64,000 bases of DNA from Hymenobacter negativus (GCF_016056375.1 NZ_JAEDAE010000006.1:124001-188000); one strand, 5' to 3'. Counted from the stretch's first letter, positions 25,177-34,258 are shown. Program-made: numbers and translations. The notes: a model not told the origin generated them from the letters alone.

Positions 25177-25821
25177 TTACTTCTTGGTCTTGGTCTTGGT
25201 CTTGTTCACACCAGGCGCCACCGGAGCGGTGGTAGCTGGCGAGGCCGGGCCCGATTTGATGGGAGCCTGAGCACCGGGTGTAATGCCCATTTTCTTCAGC
25301 ACGAGGTCCGAAATGTCGCCGTCCTTAGGCGCGTGCAACAGCAGCGGGCTGCCACCACCATCGGAGTTGAAAACGTAGGTGAAACCGTTCTCGTCAGCCA
25401 CGAGGTCGATGTTCTTTTGCAGTTTGTCTAGAGCGGGCTTCAGCAGCGTCTGCTGCTTCTGCTGCAACGACTGCTCGGCCGTGCGCTGGAACTCTTGAAT
25501 GGATTGCTGCAAGCGCTGCAGTTCCTTTTCGGTGTCGGCCTTCACTACCTCCGTCATGGTGCCGGATTTCTGCTGGTAGTCCTTCACTTTGGTTTCAAAC
25601 TCGGAGCTTTTGCTTTTCAGCTGAGCGGCAAGCTGGTCGTTGTAGGTTTTGAGTTCCGACTCAATCTGCTTGCTTTCGGTCATCTGGGATAACACGTACT
25701 GAACATCGGTGTAACCAATTTTCAGGGGGGCCTGGGCCTGCGCGGAAGTGGCAGCCAGGGTTCCGGCGGTCAGCAGAGCGGCGGCGAGCGTCAGACGAAA
25801 GATTTTCACGAGATTCATCAA
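25177..25821 (-). CDS. OmpH/Skp-family periplasmic chaperone 2
   Basis: This is a 214-aa Skp-like chaperone for outer-membrane proteins. A signal peptide (ending TSAQAQ) is followed by LKIGYTDVQYVLSQMTESKQ, a long coiled-coil arm (LKTYNDQLAAQLKSKSSEFE to QQKQQTLLKPALDK) and the closing strands VADENGFTYVFNSDGGGS. The C-terminus is a Pro/Lys-rich tail (VNKTKTKTKK). It is 38 bp downstream of a paralogue and both follow bamA, as usual in Bacteroidota. Confidence 0.9.
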   Translation of the reverse strand: MMNLVKIFRLTLAAALLTAGTLAATSAQAQAPLKIGYTDVQYVLSQMTESKQIESELKTYNDQLAAQLKSKSSEFETKVKDYQQKSGTMTEVVKADTEKELQRLQQSIQEFQRTAEQSLQQKQQTLLKPALDKLQKNIDLVADENGFTYVFNSDGGGSPLLLHAPKDGDISDLVLKKMGITPGAQAPIKSGPASPATTAPVAPGVNKTKTKTKK

Positions 25822-25859
25822 AAGGAAAAAGGGTCAGAAAAATATTGGGGCAAAGGTAA

Positions 25860-26537
25860 TTACTTCTTATTAGTCGGACGCGCTGGCTTGGTTACCGGCT
25901 TGGTACCAGGCGCAGCGTCGGGCGTACCCGAGTCCGATTCAAAGTTAGGGTCTACCGGTGTTTTGGGTGGGGCTACTGTTTTAACGGCGCCTTTGGGACC
26001 GGGCTGGTTGCGGTCTTCGGCGCCGAGGCCCAACTCTTCGAGCACAAATTCGGTGTAATCGTGTGCCGGATTGGTGTAGAGCATGGTTAGGTCGCCGGAT
26101 TTATCGAAAACCACGGCCAGCGACTTCTTCTTGGCCACCTTTTCCACCGCCTCAAACACCTTGTCCTGCACCGGCTTGTTCAGCTCTTGGCGCTTCTTAA
26201 ACAATTGGCCTTCGTAGCCAAACTGTTTATTACGGTAAGCTTTCAACTCCTGCTCCTTGAGCAGAATTTCATCCTGCCGCTTTTTCTTCATGGCCTCCGT
26301 CAGCACCACTTCCTCGTTCTGGTAGTTCCGATGGAGCTTGTCGAGGTCTTTTTGCAGGGTTTCTATCTCCTTCTGCCAGGTGTCAGACAGCAGGTTCAAC
26401 TCCTGTTGAGCCTTGGCGTATTCCGGCATTTTGGCCATGATAAACTCCGAATCGACCCAGCCAAACTTTTGAGCGTGGGCTTCCGGGGCAATAATCAGCA
26501 ACAATAAGGCCAGTAGCAGGCCACCAAAATTCTTCAT
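25860..26537 (-). CDS. OmpH/Skp-family periplasmic chaperone 1
   Basis: This is a 225-aa Skp-like protein with a signal peptide (LLLALLLLIIAPEAHA), FGWVDSEFIMAKMPEYAKAQ, a coiled-coil arm to about residue 130 and KSLAVVFDKSGDLTMLYTNP. The tail (about 170-225) is Pro/Lys-rich. It lies 38 bp after the bamA stop and likely holds unfolded outer-membrane proteins in transit to BamA. Confidence 0.9.
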   Translation of the reverse strand: MKNFGGLLLALLLLIIAPEAHAQKFGWVDSEFIMAKMPEYAKAQQELNLLSDTWQKEIETLQKDLDKLHRNYQNEEVVLTEAMKKKRQDEILLKEQELKAYRNKQFGYEGQLFKKRQELNKPVQDKVFEAVEKVAKKKSLAVVFDKSGDLTMLYTNPAHDYTEFVLEELGLGAEDRNQPGPKGAVKTVAPPKTPVDPNFESDSGTPDAAPGTKPVTKPARPTNKK

Positions 26538-26575
26538 ACAGGAGGAAACGTGAAACTCCGCTTGCTAGTGCCTTG

Positions 26576-29098
26576 CTAGCGAATTTGCTGACCGATGATG
26601 AAGTGGAAATGGTTGGGGTCCTGTTTGGTGCCGGCGGCCGTGCCCACGGGCGGAATCACGCTGTCGAACCCGTGGCCGAAATCGAAGCCCAGCAGACCAA
26701 AGGCCGACATGAAGATGCGGGCCCCCACCCCGGCCGACCGGTACAGCTTATAAGGGTTGTAGTTCTGGTACGAATCAAAGGCATTACCGGCTTCGGCAAA
26801 GCCCAGCACGTACACCGTAGCAGCCGGGTTGAGGCTGACGGGGTAGCGCATTTCTAGCACGTATTTGTTGAAGGCAATGCCACCGGCTTGGTTGGCCTGC
26901 GCCGTCGGTATGGCGAAGGCCGCATTGGGGTCGTCGTAGCCGCGCAGGCCCACATAGTCGGTACCCACCAGGTAGTTGCCGCCGCCATTGTAGCCCAGGC
27001 CCGCGCCGCCCATTTTGAACCGCTCAAAAGGCCCGATTTGACGGTTTGAGTTGTACGTTCCCAGGTAGCCAAAGTGGGCCCGGGTATTCAGCACTAGCTT
27101 GCCCACAATCGGGGTAAACCACGAAGCGTCGAACATCCACTTGTGGAATTCAATCCACTGATTGTTGCTGGGATGGTCCGGATTAATCAGCGAATACGGC
27201 GGCGTCAGGTTCACGCTCAGGCTCAGCGACGAGCCCCGACGGGTGTAAGTCGGGTTGTCGATGCTGTTGCGGGCCAGCGTAGTGTTCAGGGTAATGTTAT
27301 TGAACGTCCCCGTAGCAGCTCCAGCAATAACCGCGTAGTTCTGCGTCTGGTATTGACTGTACGACAGCGAGTTGCTGAGCGTAAAGTAGTCATCCGGCAC
27401 GCGCAGCTGGCGGCCTAGGCCCACGGTGGCACTGTTCACCTTGATAAACTGGTCCGAAGCTGCATCCAACGCCGCACCGGTGCGTTGAACGCTGTGGTTC
27501 AGGCTGAACGAGAACGAGTTAGGCCGACGGCCGCCCAGCCACGGCTCGGTGAATGACAGCGAGTAAGCCTGGTATTGCAGACCATTGGCCTGCACGTTGA
27601 GCGACAGGCGCTGGCCATCGCCGGCGGGTACGGGCGTCCAGTTGCGCAGCGTACCGGCTTTGCGCAGCGAGAAGTTGTTGAAAACCAAGCCTACCGTGCC
27701 GATAAAGCCGGCGTAACCACCCCAACCGCCCGACAGCGTTACCTGGTCCGAAGGCTTCTCGACTACCGTGTAATTGATGTCAACCGTGCCATCGGCCTGA
27801 TTTGGGATGGGATTAATGCCAATTTTTTCCGGGTCAAAATAGCCCAAAGTGGCAATTTCCCGCTGTGAGCGGATGAGCAGTTCCCGGTTGAATTTGTCGC
27901 CGGGCAGCGTGCGCAGCGTGCGGCGCAGCACGTGGTCGCTGGTTTTGGTATTGCCCGAGATGTTGATGTCCTTGATATGAGCCTGCACGCCTTCGTTCAG
28001 GCGCATCTCAATGTCAATCGAGTCGCCTTCAACTTTGGTTTCCACCGGGTCGATGGTGAAGAACAAGTAGCCGTCGTTGAGATACAGCGAAGAGATATCC
28101 TGCCCGGTTGGGTTGTAGTTCAGGCGCTTATCCAGTATTTCCTTGCTGTAAGTGCTACCGGGTTTGATGCCCAGCACGTTGGCCAGTGTTTTATCGTCGT
28201 AGAGGTAGTTGCCGTTCCACGTAATGTGGCGGAAGTAGTACTTGGGTCCTTCGTCCACGGTAATGCGCAGGGCCAGGCCTTTTTCGTCGCGCGTCAGCGT
28301 ATCACTCACAATGGCGGCATCGCGGTAGCCTTCAGCGTTGTAAAACTCCAGCAGCTTCTTCTTATCCTCCTCGTACTCGCTACGCTGAAACTTGCCAGCA
28401 GTCAGGAACTTATAGGGTTTCCGCTCCTTGGTTTTCTTAAGCTTTCCTTTCAGCTTCCGGTCGGTAAATGCTTTATTTCCTTCGAAGGCAATTTCATGGA
28501 TGCGCACTTTCGAACCCTTATCCACGTCGATGCGCAAAGCCACACTGTTCGATAAGCTCGAATCGGCAACCTGCACAATGTTCACCTTGGTATCGAGGTA
28601 GCCTTTATTTACGAAGAACTTGCGCACTTGCGTCCGTGCATTGTTCATCAGGGCATCCGTTACCACCTTGCCCCGAATCAGCGTAATCTTCTTGGTCAGG
28701 TCCTCGGTTTGCCCTTTTTTGATACCCGTAAAGGTGAATTTCGACAAGCGTGGCCGCTCCTTCAGGTTATAATCAAGGAAAATCTTGTTGCCTTCGATAC
28801 GGGCTACCGTCACGCTTATGTCGCCGAGAATTCCCTGGGCCCACAGCTTGCGAATGGATTTGCCAATCTCCTCCCCCGGAACGCTGATAGGGTCGCCTAC
28901 ACGCAGGCCAGTCAGGCCAATCAAAGTATTGGGGTCGAGGTAACGGGCACCGCTAATGGTGATGCCCCCCAACTCATACTTTTTGGGCTCGTCGGCTCCA
29001 GGTTGCTGTGCCTGCGCGTGTATTGGCTGAGCTACCAAGCCTGCCAACACAGCCACCACAAGCGCACACTTGATAAAAAAATTACGCACAATAAACAT
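26576..29098 (-). CDS. bamA: Outer-membrane protein assembly factor BamA
   Basis: This is an 840-aa Omp85 protein with a signal peptide (to QAQQPGAD), five POTRA domains (starting with LGGITISGARYLDPNTLIGL; later ones with SKVRIHEIAFEGNKAFTDRK, YYFRHITWNGNYLYDDKTL and AHIKDINISGNTKTSDHVLR) and a 16-stranded barrel from about residue 470. The conserved surface-loop motif appears as VGLRGYDDPN and the protein ends in the aromatic-type strand HFHFIIGQQIR. It is the catalytic core of beta-barrel insertion. It starts 9 bp after uppS and the spacing suggests one operon with uppS and both skp-like genes. Confidence 0.96.
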   Translation of the reverse strand: MFIVRNFFIKCALVVAVLAGLVAQPIHAQAQQPGADEPKKYELGGITISGARYLDPNTLIGLTGLRVGDPISVPGEEIGKSIRKLWAQGILGDISVTVARIEGNKIFLDYNLKERPRLSKFTFTGIKKGQTEDLTKKITLIRGKVVTDALMNNARTQVRKFFVNKGYLDTKVNIVQVADSSLSNSVALRIDVDKGSKVRIHEIAFEGNKAFTDRKLKGKLKKTKERKPYKFLTAGKFQRSEYEEDKKKLLEFYNAEGYRDAAIVSDTLTRDEKGLALRITVDEGPKYYFRHITWNGNYLYDDKTLANVLGIKPGSTYSKEILDKRLNYNPTGQDISSLYLNDGYLFFTIDPVETKVEGDSIDIEMRLNEGVQAHIKDINISGNTKTSDHVLRRTLRTLPGDKFNRELLIRSQREIATLGYFDPEKIGINPIPNQADGTVDINYTVVEKPSDQVTLSGGWGGYAGFIGTVGLVFNNFSLRKAGTLRNWTPVPAGDGQRLSLNVQANGLQYQAYSLSFTEPWLGGRRPNSFSFSLNHSVQRTGAALDAASDQFIKVNSATVGLGRQLRVPDDYFTLSNSLSYSQYQTQNYAVIAGAATGTFNNITLNTTLARNSIDNPTYTRRGSSLSLSVNLTPPYSLINPDHPSNNQWIEFHKWMFDASWFTPIVGKLVLNTRAHFGYLGTYNSNRQIGPFERFKMGGAGLGYNGGGNYLVGTDYVGLRGYDDPNAAFAIPTAQANQAGGIAFNKYVLEMRYPVSLNPAATVYVLGFAEAGNAFDSYQNYNPYKLYRSAGVGARIFMSAFGLLGFDFGHGFDSVIPPVGTAAGTKQDPNHFHFIIGQQIR

Positions 29099-29107
29099 TA
29101 CAAAGAT

Positions 29108-29854
29108 TTAAGATACAGTGATTTGCTCACTGGTTTTACCAAACCGCCGCTCCCGGCGCTGATAAGCCCGAATGGCCTCCTGGAAATGCTCCTTCCGAAA
29201 ATCCGGCCATAGCAAATCGGTGATGTACAACTCGGTATATGCCAGCTGCCACAGCAAAAAATTACTAATTCGCTGTTCGCCACTGGTTCGGATAAGTAGT
29301 TCCGGGTCCGGCATTTTAGCCGTCACCAGGTAGCTCGCTACTATAGCTTCGGTCACTTGGCTGGGCTGGAGTTTGCCGGTAGCCACATCGTCAGCCATGC
29401 GCTTAGCAGCTTGGGTAAGGTCCCAGCGACCACTGTAGCTCAAGGCCAGCACCAGCGTCATGCGGCTGCCGTCTTTGGTCAGCTCCATTGCTTCGGCGAG
29501 CTCACGTTGGCAAGTTTTGGGCAATGTGGTTAGGTCGCCAATGGCCTCCAGACGAATGCTATTCTTCAGCAGCGTGGCCGTTTCCTGCCTGATAGTATGC
29601 ACCAGTAGCTGCATCAACGCCATTACTTCCAGCGCCGGACGATTCCAGTTCTCTGTCGAAAAAGCGTACAGCGTCAGATATCGCACGCCTAATTCGGCCG
29701 CCTCCTCCACGGTTTCACGCACAGCTGTGATGGCGCTTTGGTGACCAAAGACGCGCAAGCCGCCTCGCTGCTTAGCCCACCGCCCATTGCCATCCATGAT
29801 GACGGCAACGTGAGCGGGAATATTTTGAGTATCAATTTCGGCCTTGCCGGTCAT
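29108..29854 (-). CDS. uppS: Isoprenyl transferase (undecaprenyl diphosphate synthase)
   Basis: UppS extends FPP with IPP to C55-PP, the lipid carrier for peptidoglycan and O-antigen. The 248-aa protein has HVAVIMDGNGRWAKQRG (catalytic Asp21), RYLTLYAFSTENWNRP, LALSYSGRWDLTQAAK, DPELLIRTSGEQRISNFLLW and YTELYITDLLWPDF. All catalytic residues are present. It sits directly upstream of bamA on the minus strand, so envelope lipid carrier and outer-membrane assembly are co-expressed. Confidence 0.96.
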   Translation of the reverse strand: MTGKAEIDTQNIPAHVAVIMDGNGRWAKQRGGLRVFGHQSAITAVRETVEEAAELGVRYLTLYAFSTENWNRPALEVMALMQLLVHTIRQETATLLKNSIRLEAIGDLTTLPKTCQRELAEAMELTKDGSRMTLVLALSYSGRWDLTQAAKRMADDVATGKLQPSQVTEAIVASYLVTAKMPDPELLIRTSGEQRISNFLLWQLAYTELYITDLLWPDFRKEHFQEAIRAYQRRERRFGKTSEQITVS

Positions 29855-29986
29855 CTTTGCGGTTTCGCTAAAAGAGCCCGCAAGTTACGGAAATGGTTGC
29901 ATTTAGCAGCCGAATGCCAACAATGCCCTTCCTCTATTCTCCTCTTTCAGTTATACCTGTACCGGTTGCCAGAGTATAGCTAACTA

Positions 29987-30742
29987 TTACTTTAACAGCT
30001 TCTTATTCTTCTTGTATTGGTTGGGGCAGCGGATTTTATAGAATGTATAGGATAAACTGACCCCACTATAATAATACCAATCCTGGTCATGAATATTTAC
30101 CAGAAGCGGGTCTTGGGTACTTAAATGGTCGAGTTGGTCCGTAAATGTCTTGCGCACCCCCACTTCAAGTCCCAGATTCAGGTGTTCCGAAAGGGCATAT
30201 TTTATGCCAGCCCCTGCCGGAATAGCCAACCCTAACATGCTGCCCTTTTGGTTAAAGCTTGCCTGTAGAAGGGGATTATTTGAAACCGTAGTGGTATTGG
30301 CGTAAAACCCTGCCAAGCCAGCGAACAGATATGGCGTGAAATGCACCTTATCGGTTCGATAATGGTAGTCCAGGAAATTGTATTCCACCACCGCTGATGC
30401 TTCGAACACGCTGCCTTTGGTATTGGCCTGCCGATAGGCCTGGAGCGGAGGCACTCCTCCATTCACGCCGGTCACGTTGTCGTCGGCTCCGCGCAGGAAG
30501 CCGGCCGTGAAACCGCCCCGCAATGTGATGGGCACCGACACATCCTTACGATAAAAGGCAGTGAAGGCGGGCCGGCTATTTTGCAGCTGAAAATCGGGTG
30601 ATACTTCGCCCCTGTAATTGGTAGCACCAATACCAATACCTATTTCGCTGGTGTTCTGAGCATTAGCAGAACCACAAAAAAACGTACTCCCCGCCTGCAC
30701 AAAGCAAGCGAGGAGTACGTTTTTGAAACCTGAATTCGTCAT
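29987..30742 (-). CDS. PorG-like DUF6089 outer-membrane protein 2
   Basis: This is a 251-aa protein of the DUF6089 family; in Porphyromonas the family member PorG is an outer-membrane T9SS component. It shows IGIGIGATNYRGEVSPDF, FEASAVVEYNFLDYHYRTD, PYLFAGLAGFY, LAIPAGAGIKYALSEHLNLG, EVGVRKTFTDQLDHLST and DQDWYYYSGVSLSYTFYKIR (the FYKIRCP ending is typical). It is predicted as an 8-stranded barrel. The signal peptide (ending SANAQ) is encoded across a terminator-like hairpin (30676-30724), which is unusual. It follows a longer paralogue by 48 bp. Confidence 0.82.
   Translation of the reverse strand: MTNSGFKNVLLACFVQAGSTFFCGSANAQNTSEIGIGIGATNYRGEVSPDFQLQNSRPAFTAFYRKDVSVPITLRGGFTAGFLRGADDNVTGVNGGVPPLQAYRQANTKGSVFEASAVVEYNFLDYHYRTDKVHFTPYLFAGLAGFYANTTTVSNNPLLQASFNQKGSMLGLAIPAGAGIKYALSEHLNLGLEVGVRKTFTDQLDHLSTQDPLLVNIHDQDWYYYSGVSLSYTFYKIRCPNQYKKNKKLLK
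30676..30724 (-). terminator. Terminator-like hairpin inside the porG-like coding sequence
   Basis: In the minus sense the RNA folds into a 21-bp stem with a 5-nt loop (arms 30678-30698 and 30704-30724), followed by a run of seven Us. Both imperfect pairs are G-U in this sense and would be A-C on the other strand. It overlaps codons 7-23 of the downstream porG-like gene and lies 67 bp past the stop of the upstream paralogue. Confidence 0.8.
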
Positions 30743-30790
30743 TTAGTAATTGCTGACTCGGAAAAAGAAACCTAAGCCAGCAGTCGCTGG

Positions 30791-31684
30791 CTAGCGGAAT
30801 TTGGGGTTCTTGATACGGGGCGTCAAGATGTAGTTCAACGTTACACCTGTTACGATGTACCAGTCAGTTTTATTGCCCGTGTCACCACGTGCCTCGCCGG
30901 GATTAGTGAATCCGTTGAAAGTACCAGTGCCATCTTTCAAGCTCTTGGTGATGCCGCGGCCGAAATAGGCCGATGCGTCAGTAGTCAGCTTGGAAGGGTC
31001 AGCGTATTTGCCTCCCACGTCATCGAGGTAATCGGTGAACGTTTTGCGCCAGCCAATTTCCAAGCTGGCATCGAAGTTACGGTTGATACGGTAGCGGATA
31101 CCGCCGCCGAATGGAATCGAAAACTGCGTCTTGCCATATGCAGTTGCCTGACCTTCGGTTCTCAAGGGCTGGAGGTCAACATAATTGCCCGTCCGGCTAT
31201 CAAGACCTTGGGGATTGTGATAGAAGCCTGCTACACCGGCAAACACATAAGGAACAAAGTCCGGGCGCTTGAGGTAGTTGTTGCGGTTTTCGATAAGGTC
31301 AATAATAGCAACTGCCGAAGCTTCCAGAACATCGTTCCGGAAATTCATATTGCGATTGTTGCGGAAGCGAGCATCCGGGTCTTGGTCGTTGGCAAACGAG
31401 TCATCGCCCGAGATACGACCGTAGGACAAGCCGAAGCGGCCCGACAAACGTGGGTAGAAGCGACGGGTGATGGAAACGCCAGCACCAACCCGCGTAGCGC
31501 CCAAACGCAAGCTAGTGAAGCTAGTTACGGGCGTCAAATCCCCGAAATAGTTCATAGCATTCAGGCTGAAGCCTATGGAGTTGTATTGCTTCCGCTTGCT
31601 GAACTGCTGGGCATCCGCCTCCGGTGTTGCCACCAAGGCCAGCCCGAGCACGACGGCCGTAGAATACGTGAAAATATTTTTCAT
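30791..31684 (-). CDS. PorG-like DUF6089 outer-membrane protein 1
   Basis: This 297-aa paralogue has a signal peptide (MKNIFTYSTAVVLGLALVAT ... ADAQQ). Shared family blocks are IGFSLNAMNYFGDLTPVTSF, RRFYPRLSGRFGLSYGRISG, DFVPYVFAGVAGFYHNPQGL, FSIPFGGGIRYRINRNFDAS, EIGWRKTFTDYLDDVGG and DWYIVTGVTLNYIL. It is longer than its neighbour, with an insertion before the last strand (SLKDGTGTFNGFTNPGEARG). It has its own strong -7 box upstream, so the porG-uppS-bamA block can be transcribed separately from nadK. Confidence 0.83.
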   Translation of the reverse strand: MKNIFTYSTAVVLGLALVATPEADAQQFSKRKQYNSIGFSLNAMNYFGDLTPVTSFTSLRLGATRVGAGVSITRRFYPRLSGRFGLSYGRISGDDSFANDQDPDARFRNNRNMNFRNDVLEASAVAIIDLIENRNNYLKRPDFVPYVFAGVAGFYHNPQGLDSRTGNYVDLQPLRTEGQATAYGKTQFSIPFGGGIRYRINRNFDASLEIGWRKTFTDYLDDVGGKYADPSKLTTDASAYFGRGITKSLKDGTGTFNGFTNPGEARGDTGNKTDWYIVTGVTLNYILTPRIKNPKFR

Positions 31685-31758
31685 AAGGCAACTAAAATGA
31701 TGATACTAGGTTCGGCGGGTAAGATGCAGTGCAGAGAGCGCACAGTTTCAGACGGTGA

Positions 31759-31766
31759 CAAAAGTA
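31759..31766 (-). promoter_or_regulatory. Perfect -7 box upstream of porG-like gene 1
   Basis: In the minus sense TACTTTTG matches TAnnTTTG exactly, with a T-rich stretch about 17-25 bp further upstream in place of TTG. It lies 74 bp before the ATG at 31684. Confidence 0.55.
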
Positions 31767-31823
31767 GGGGTAATCGGGAACTAAAAAAAGTTTCGACAAT
31801 TTTTTCAACAAAAAACTCTGTTT

Positions 31824-32717
31824 TCAAACCTGGATGCCGGCAGGGTTTCGGCGGTCGAGGCCCCAATTGAGTTTGCTGCGCAAGGTACTGAGGAAGTTAA
31901 CGTGGTTAAGTTTTACTAGACGAGCATTGAAAGCTTCTCGGCGAACGGCAATCTGAACGGACGCTTCGACGGGCAGAGAGCGGGAATCGAGCGCCAGCAT
32001 GTAGCTGGAGCTACGACCTTCTATTTCGAAGGAAATAACACTCTGGTCGGACACCACCAAGGGGCGCACATTCAGATTGTGGGGGCATACGGGAGCGATG
32101 ATAAAATTGTTTGTCTGGGGCAGCATTACCGGGCCGCCGCAGCTCAGGGAGTAGCCGGTGGAACCGGTGGGCGTGGCTACCACGAGGCCATCGGCCCAGT
32201 AGGAATTCAGGTATTCGCCGTCAATATAGGTATGCACGACAATCATGGAAGATGTGTCGCGCTTGAGGACGCTGAACTCGTTGAGGCCAAAATTGAGGCT
32301 ACCGAAGACGTCGGGGTCGGTATCGACGCGAATCAGGCTGCGCTCTTCGATGGTGAAATGGCCTTTGAAAAGTGCATCAATGGCCTGAGTGATGCGGTCG
32401 GGGGTTATGGTGGCGAGGAAGCCCAAGCGGCCGGTGTGGATGCCGAGAATGGGAATCTGGAGGCTGCCAACGTAGGTGACGGTGTCGAGCAGGGTGCCAT
32501 CGCCGCCAATGCTGAGCACGAACTGGACGCCGCGCAGGGAATCGCCGCGGTGGAACTCGGTGGTGCCTGCGGGCAGGCGCAAGCGGTTGTCGAGGAAGGT
32601 GCGAAAGGCTTCGCCAATGCGGACCTCGGCCCGGCGGGCGGCCAAATCGTCGAGCAGGGCCTGAATGGCCGGGGCGGCTTCGTCGTCGAAAGGCTTACCG
32701 AAAATGGCGATTTTCAT
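31824..32717 (-). CDS. nadK: NAD kinase
   Basis: NadK phosphorylates NAD to NADP. The 297-aa protein has the GGDGT motif at 71-75 (LSIGGDGTLLDTV), the NAD-binding NEFSVLKRDTSSMI, the diphosphate motif TPTGSTGYSLSCGGPVM, and ICPHNLNVRPLVVSD-type C-terminal strands. The length is usual. In Bacteroidota it commonly precedes the porG/uppS/bamA block, as here. Confidence 0.95.
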   Translation of the reverse strand: MKIAIFGKPFDDEAAPAIQALLDDLAARRAEVRIGEAFRTFLDNRLRLPAGTTEFHRGDSLRGVQFVLSIGGDGTLLDTVTYVGSLQIPILGIHTGRLGFLATITPDRITQAIDALFKGHFTIEERSLIRVDTDPDVFGSLNFGLNEFSVLKRDTSSMIVVHTYIDGEYLNSYWADGLVVATPTGSTGYSLSCGGPVMLPQTNNFIIAPVCPHNLNVRPLVVSDQSVISFEIEGRSSSYMLALDSRSLPVEASVQIAVRREAFNARLVKLNHVNFLSTLRSKLNWGLDRRNPAGIQV

Positions 32718-32797
32718 GCGGAGGAGCGAGCGGATTACGTAATGCGGCGGCGGGCTTACGTAACAAATAAATAACCTGGGTGGCGAAGTTGAAGCGG

Positions 32798-34252
32798 CTA
32801 AATCGGGAATTCTGCCCGAAAAAAATAGCCGGTTTGCCCTAATCCATTGAGGGTGTATTCGGCGGTGAACACCCGGTCGTAATAGGTGACGAGGTGCAAG
32901 CCGACGCCGACGGCACTCAGTAGCTGGTTGGGCAGGCGGTTTTGGGGCAAAGGATGGGGGGCGACGACGTAGCCGGCATCGGCAAAGATATTGAGATAGA
33001 GCGCGAGCGGGATGGTATTGACCTTGGGGTTGTCGATAGATGACAGCCGGATGGGCTGGGGCCGCAGCAGTGGGTACGAGACGCCTTGCTGCAATAGGGC
33101 GTAATGGCGGCCGTCGATAACGTACTGGTCGTAGCCACGCACCAGGTCGTCATAGCCGAGGGCACGGCTGTCGGCATAGGCGAGCCGCCGGGTGAGACGG
33201 GCCTGCCCGGTGAGGCCAACGCTGTAGTAGAACTGACGGCCGAGGGCCAGGTAGCGGGTGTAGTTGAGGTGCAGGGTGGTGATGCTGGGCGTGGTGCCGT
33301 CGAGGAAAATTCGATGCGTGAGTGCGGCCTGAGTATACTTGCCGGTGAGCGGGTAGGCAAAGGTGTTGCGCTGGTTGCGGGTACTGGTAAGGTTCAGGTC
33401 GAGGTATTCGCGCTGGGTACGGCCGAGGTAATAGGTGGGATTATAGTAATTGACCGAGTCACTGATTTGCTCGCGGTGGTATGAGACATTGATGGCCGTG
33501 AGAAACTGGACGGTGTGCCGGAAGCGCAGCCCGCCCGTGACGTAGAAGCGCTGAATAGGAAATTCGTCATCGGCCCGGAATGGAGTGAGACGGTCGGCTA
33601 GGGTGCGGTAATCGAGGGAGTGGCTCTGGTAATAGGACGCGCCGACGCCGAGGCCCAGCCGGCGGTAGTGACCCAAGCCGGGCGCTTCGTAGAACAGCTC
33701 GTATTTGCGATTGAAGCCCAACTGCAGATTGGCGATGAGCTGCTCGTTGCGGCCGCGAAAGTTGCTGCGCACCACGTGCACCCCGTAGTCGACGCGCCGC
33801 CAACGGTCGGCGCGGTCGAGCCAGGAGCGCAGGTTGCGGTCGGCCAATGAGAGAATGGGCACCGGGAAGGTGTACCACCGCTCCTGCACGCCAAACACGA
33901 TGAGCAGCCGCCCACCGGTGCAGCTGGCCTGCACCACCACGGCGTGGAATAGCTGGAGGTTGAACAGGCGGCGGCGATTGGCTTCGAGGCGAGCCGGCAA
34001 ATCTGCTAAGGCGAGGGTATCGCCTTCGTGAAAATCGAGTTCAGCCCGTAGAATACGCTCTTTGGTTACGGCGTTGCCGGCAAAAACAATGGTACCAACA
34101 GGCCCCCGGACAATGCCAGGACAGGGCACTATCTGCACAAGCGTATCGGCGGGAGCCACCACGGGACGCAGCGGGTGAGGCAAGGTATCGGCCTGAATCA
34201 GGCCCAAGGTGGCCAGCAGCATCCGCAACGAGAGAAGGATTCCGAACAGCAC
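32798..34252 (-). CDS. Omp85-like outer-membrane protein with one POTRA domain
   Basis: This 484-aa protein has a signal peptide at 1-21, one POTRA-like domain at about 50-110 (VGTIVFAGNAVTKERILRAE to LFNLQLFHAVVV) and then a predicted barrel rich in alternating aromatic strands (QFYYSVGLTGQARLTRRLAY, LVRGYDQYVIDGRHYALLQQ), ending YTLNGLGQTGYFFRAEFPI. The GYDQYVIDG segment resembles the VRGY loop of Omp85 proteins. It is much smaller than BamA and is related to the 'surface antigen' members. The client or lipid function is unknown. It starts 7 bp after the CBS gene, in the same operon. Confidence 0.78.
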   Translation of the reverse strand: MLFGILLSLRMLLATLGLIQADTLPHPLRPVVAPADTLVQIVPCPGIVRGPVGTIVFAGNAVTKERILRAELDFHEGDTLALADLPARLEANRRRLFNLQLFHAVVVQASCTGGRLLIVFGVQERWYTFPVPILSLADRNLRSWLDRADRWRRVDYGVHVVRSNFRGRNEQLIANLQLGFNRKYELFYEAPGLGHYRRLGLGVGASYYQSHSLDYRTLADRLTPFRADDEFPIQRFYVTGGLRFRHTVQFLTAINVSYHREQISDSVNYYNPTYYLGRTQREYLDLNLTSTRNQRNTFAYPLTGKYTQAALTHRIFLDGTTPSITTLHLNYTRYLALGRQFYYSVGLTGQARLTRRLAYADSRALGYDDLVRGYDQYVIDGRHYALLQQGVSYPLLRPQPIRLSSIDNPKVNTIPLALYLNIFADAGYVVAPHPLPQNRLPNQLLSAVGVGLHLVTYYDRVFTAEYTLNGLGQTGYFFRAEFPI

Positions 34253-34258
34253 CCGACT

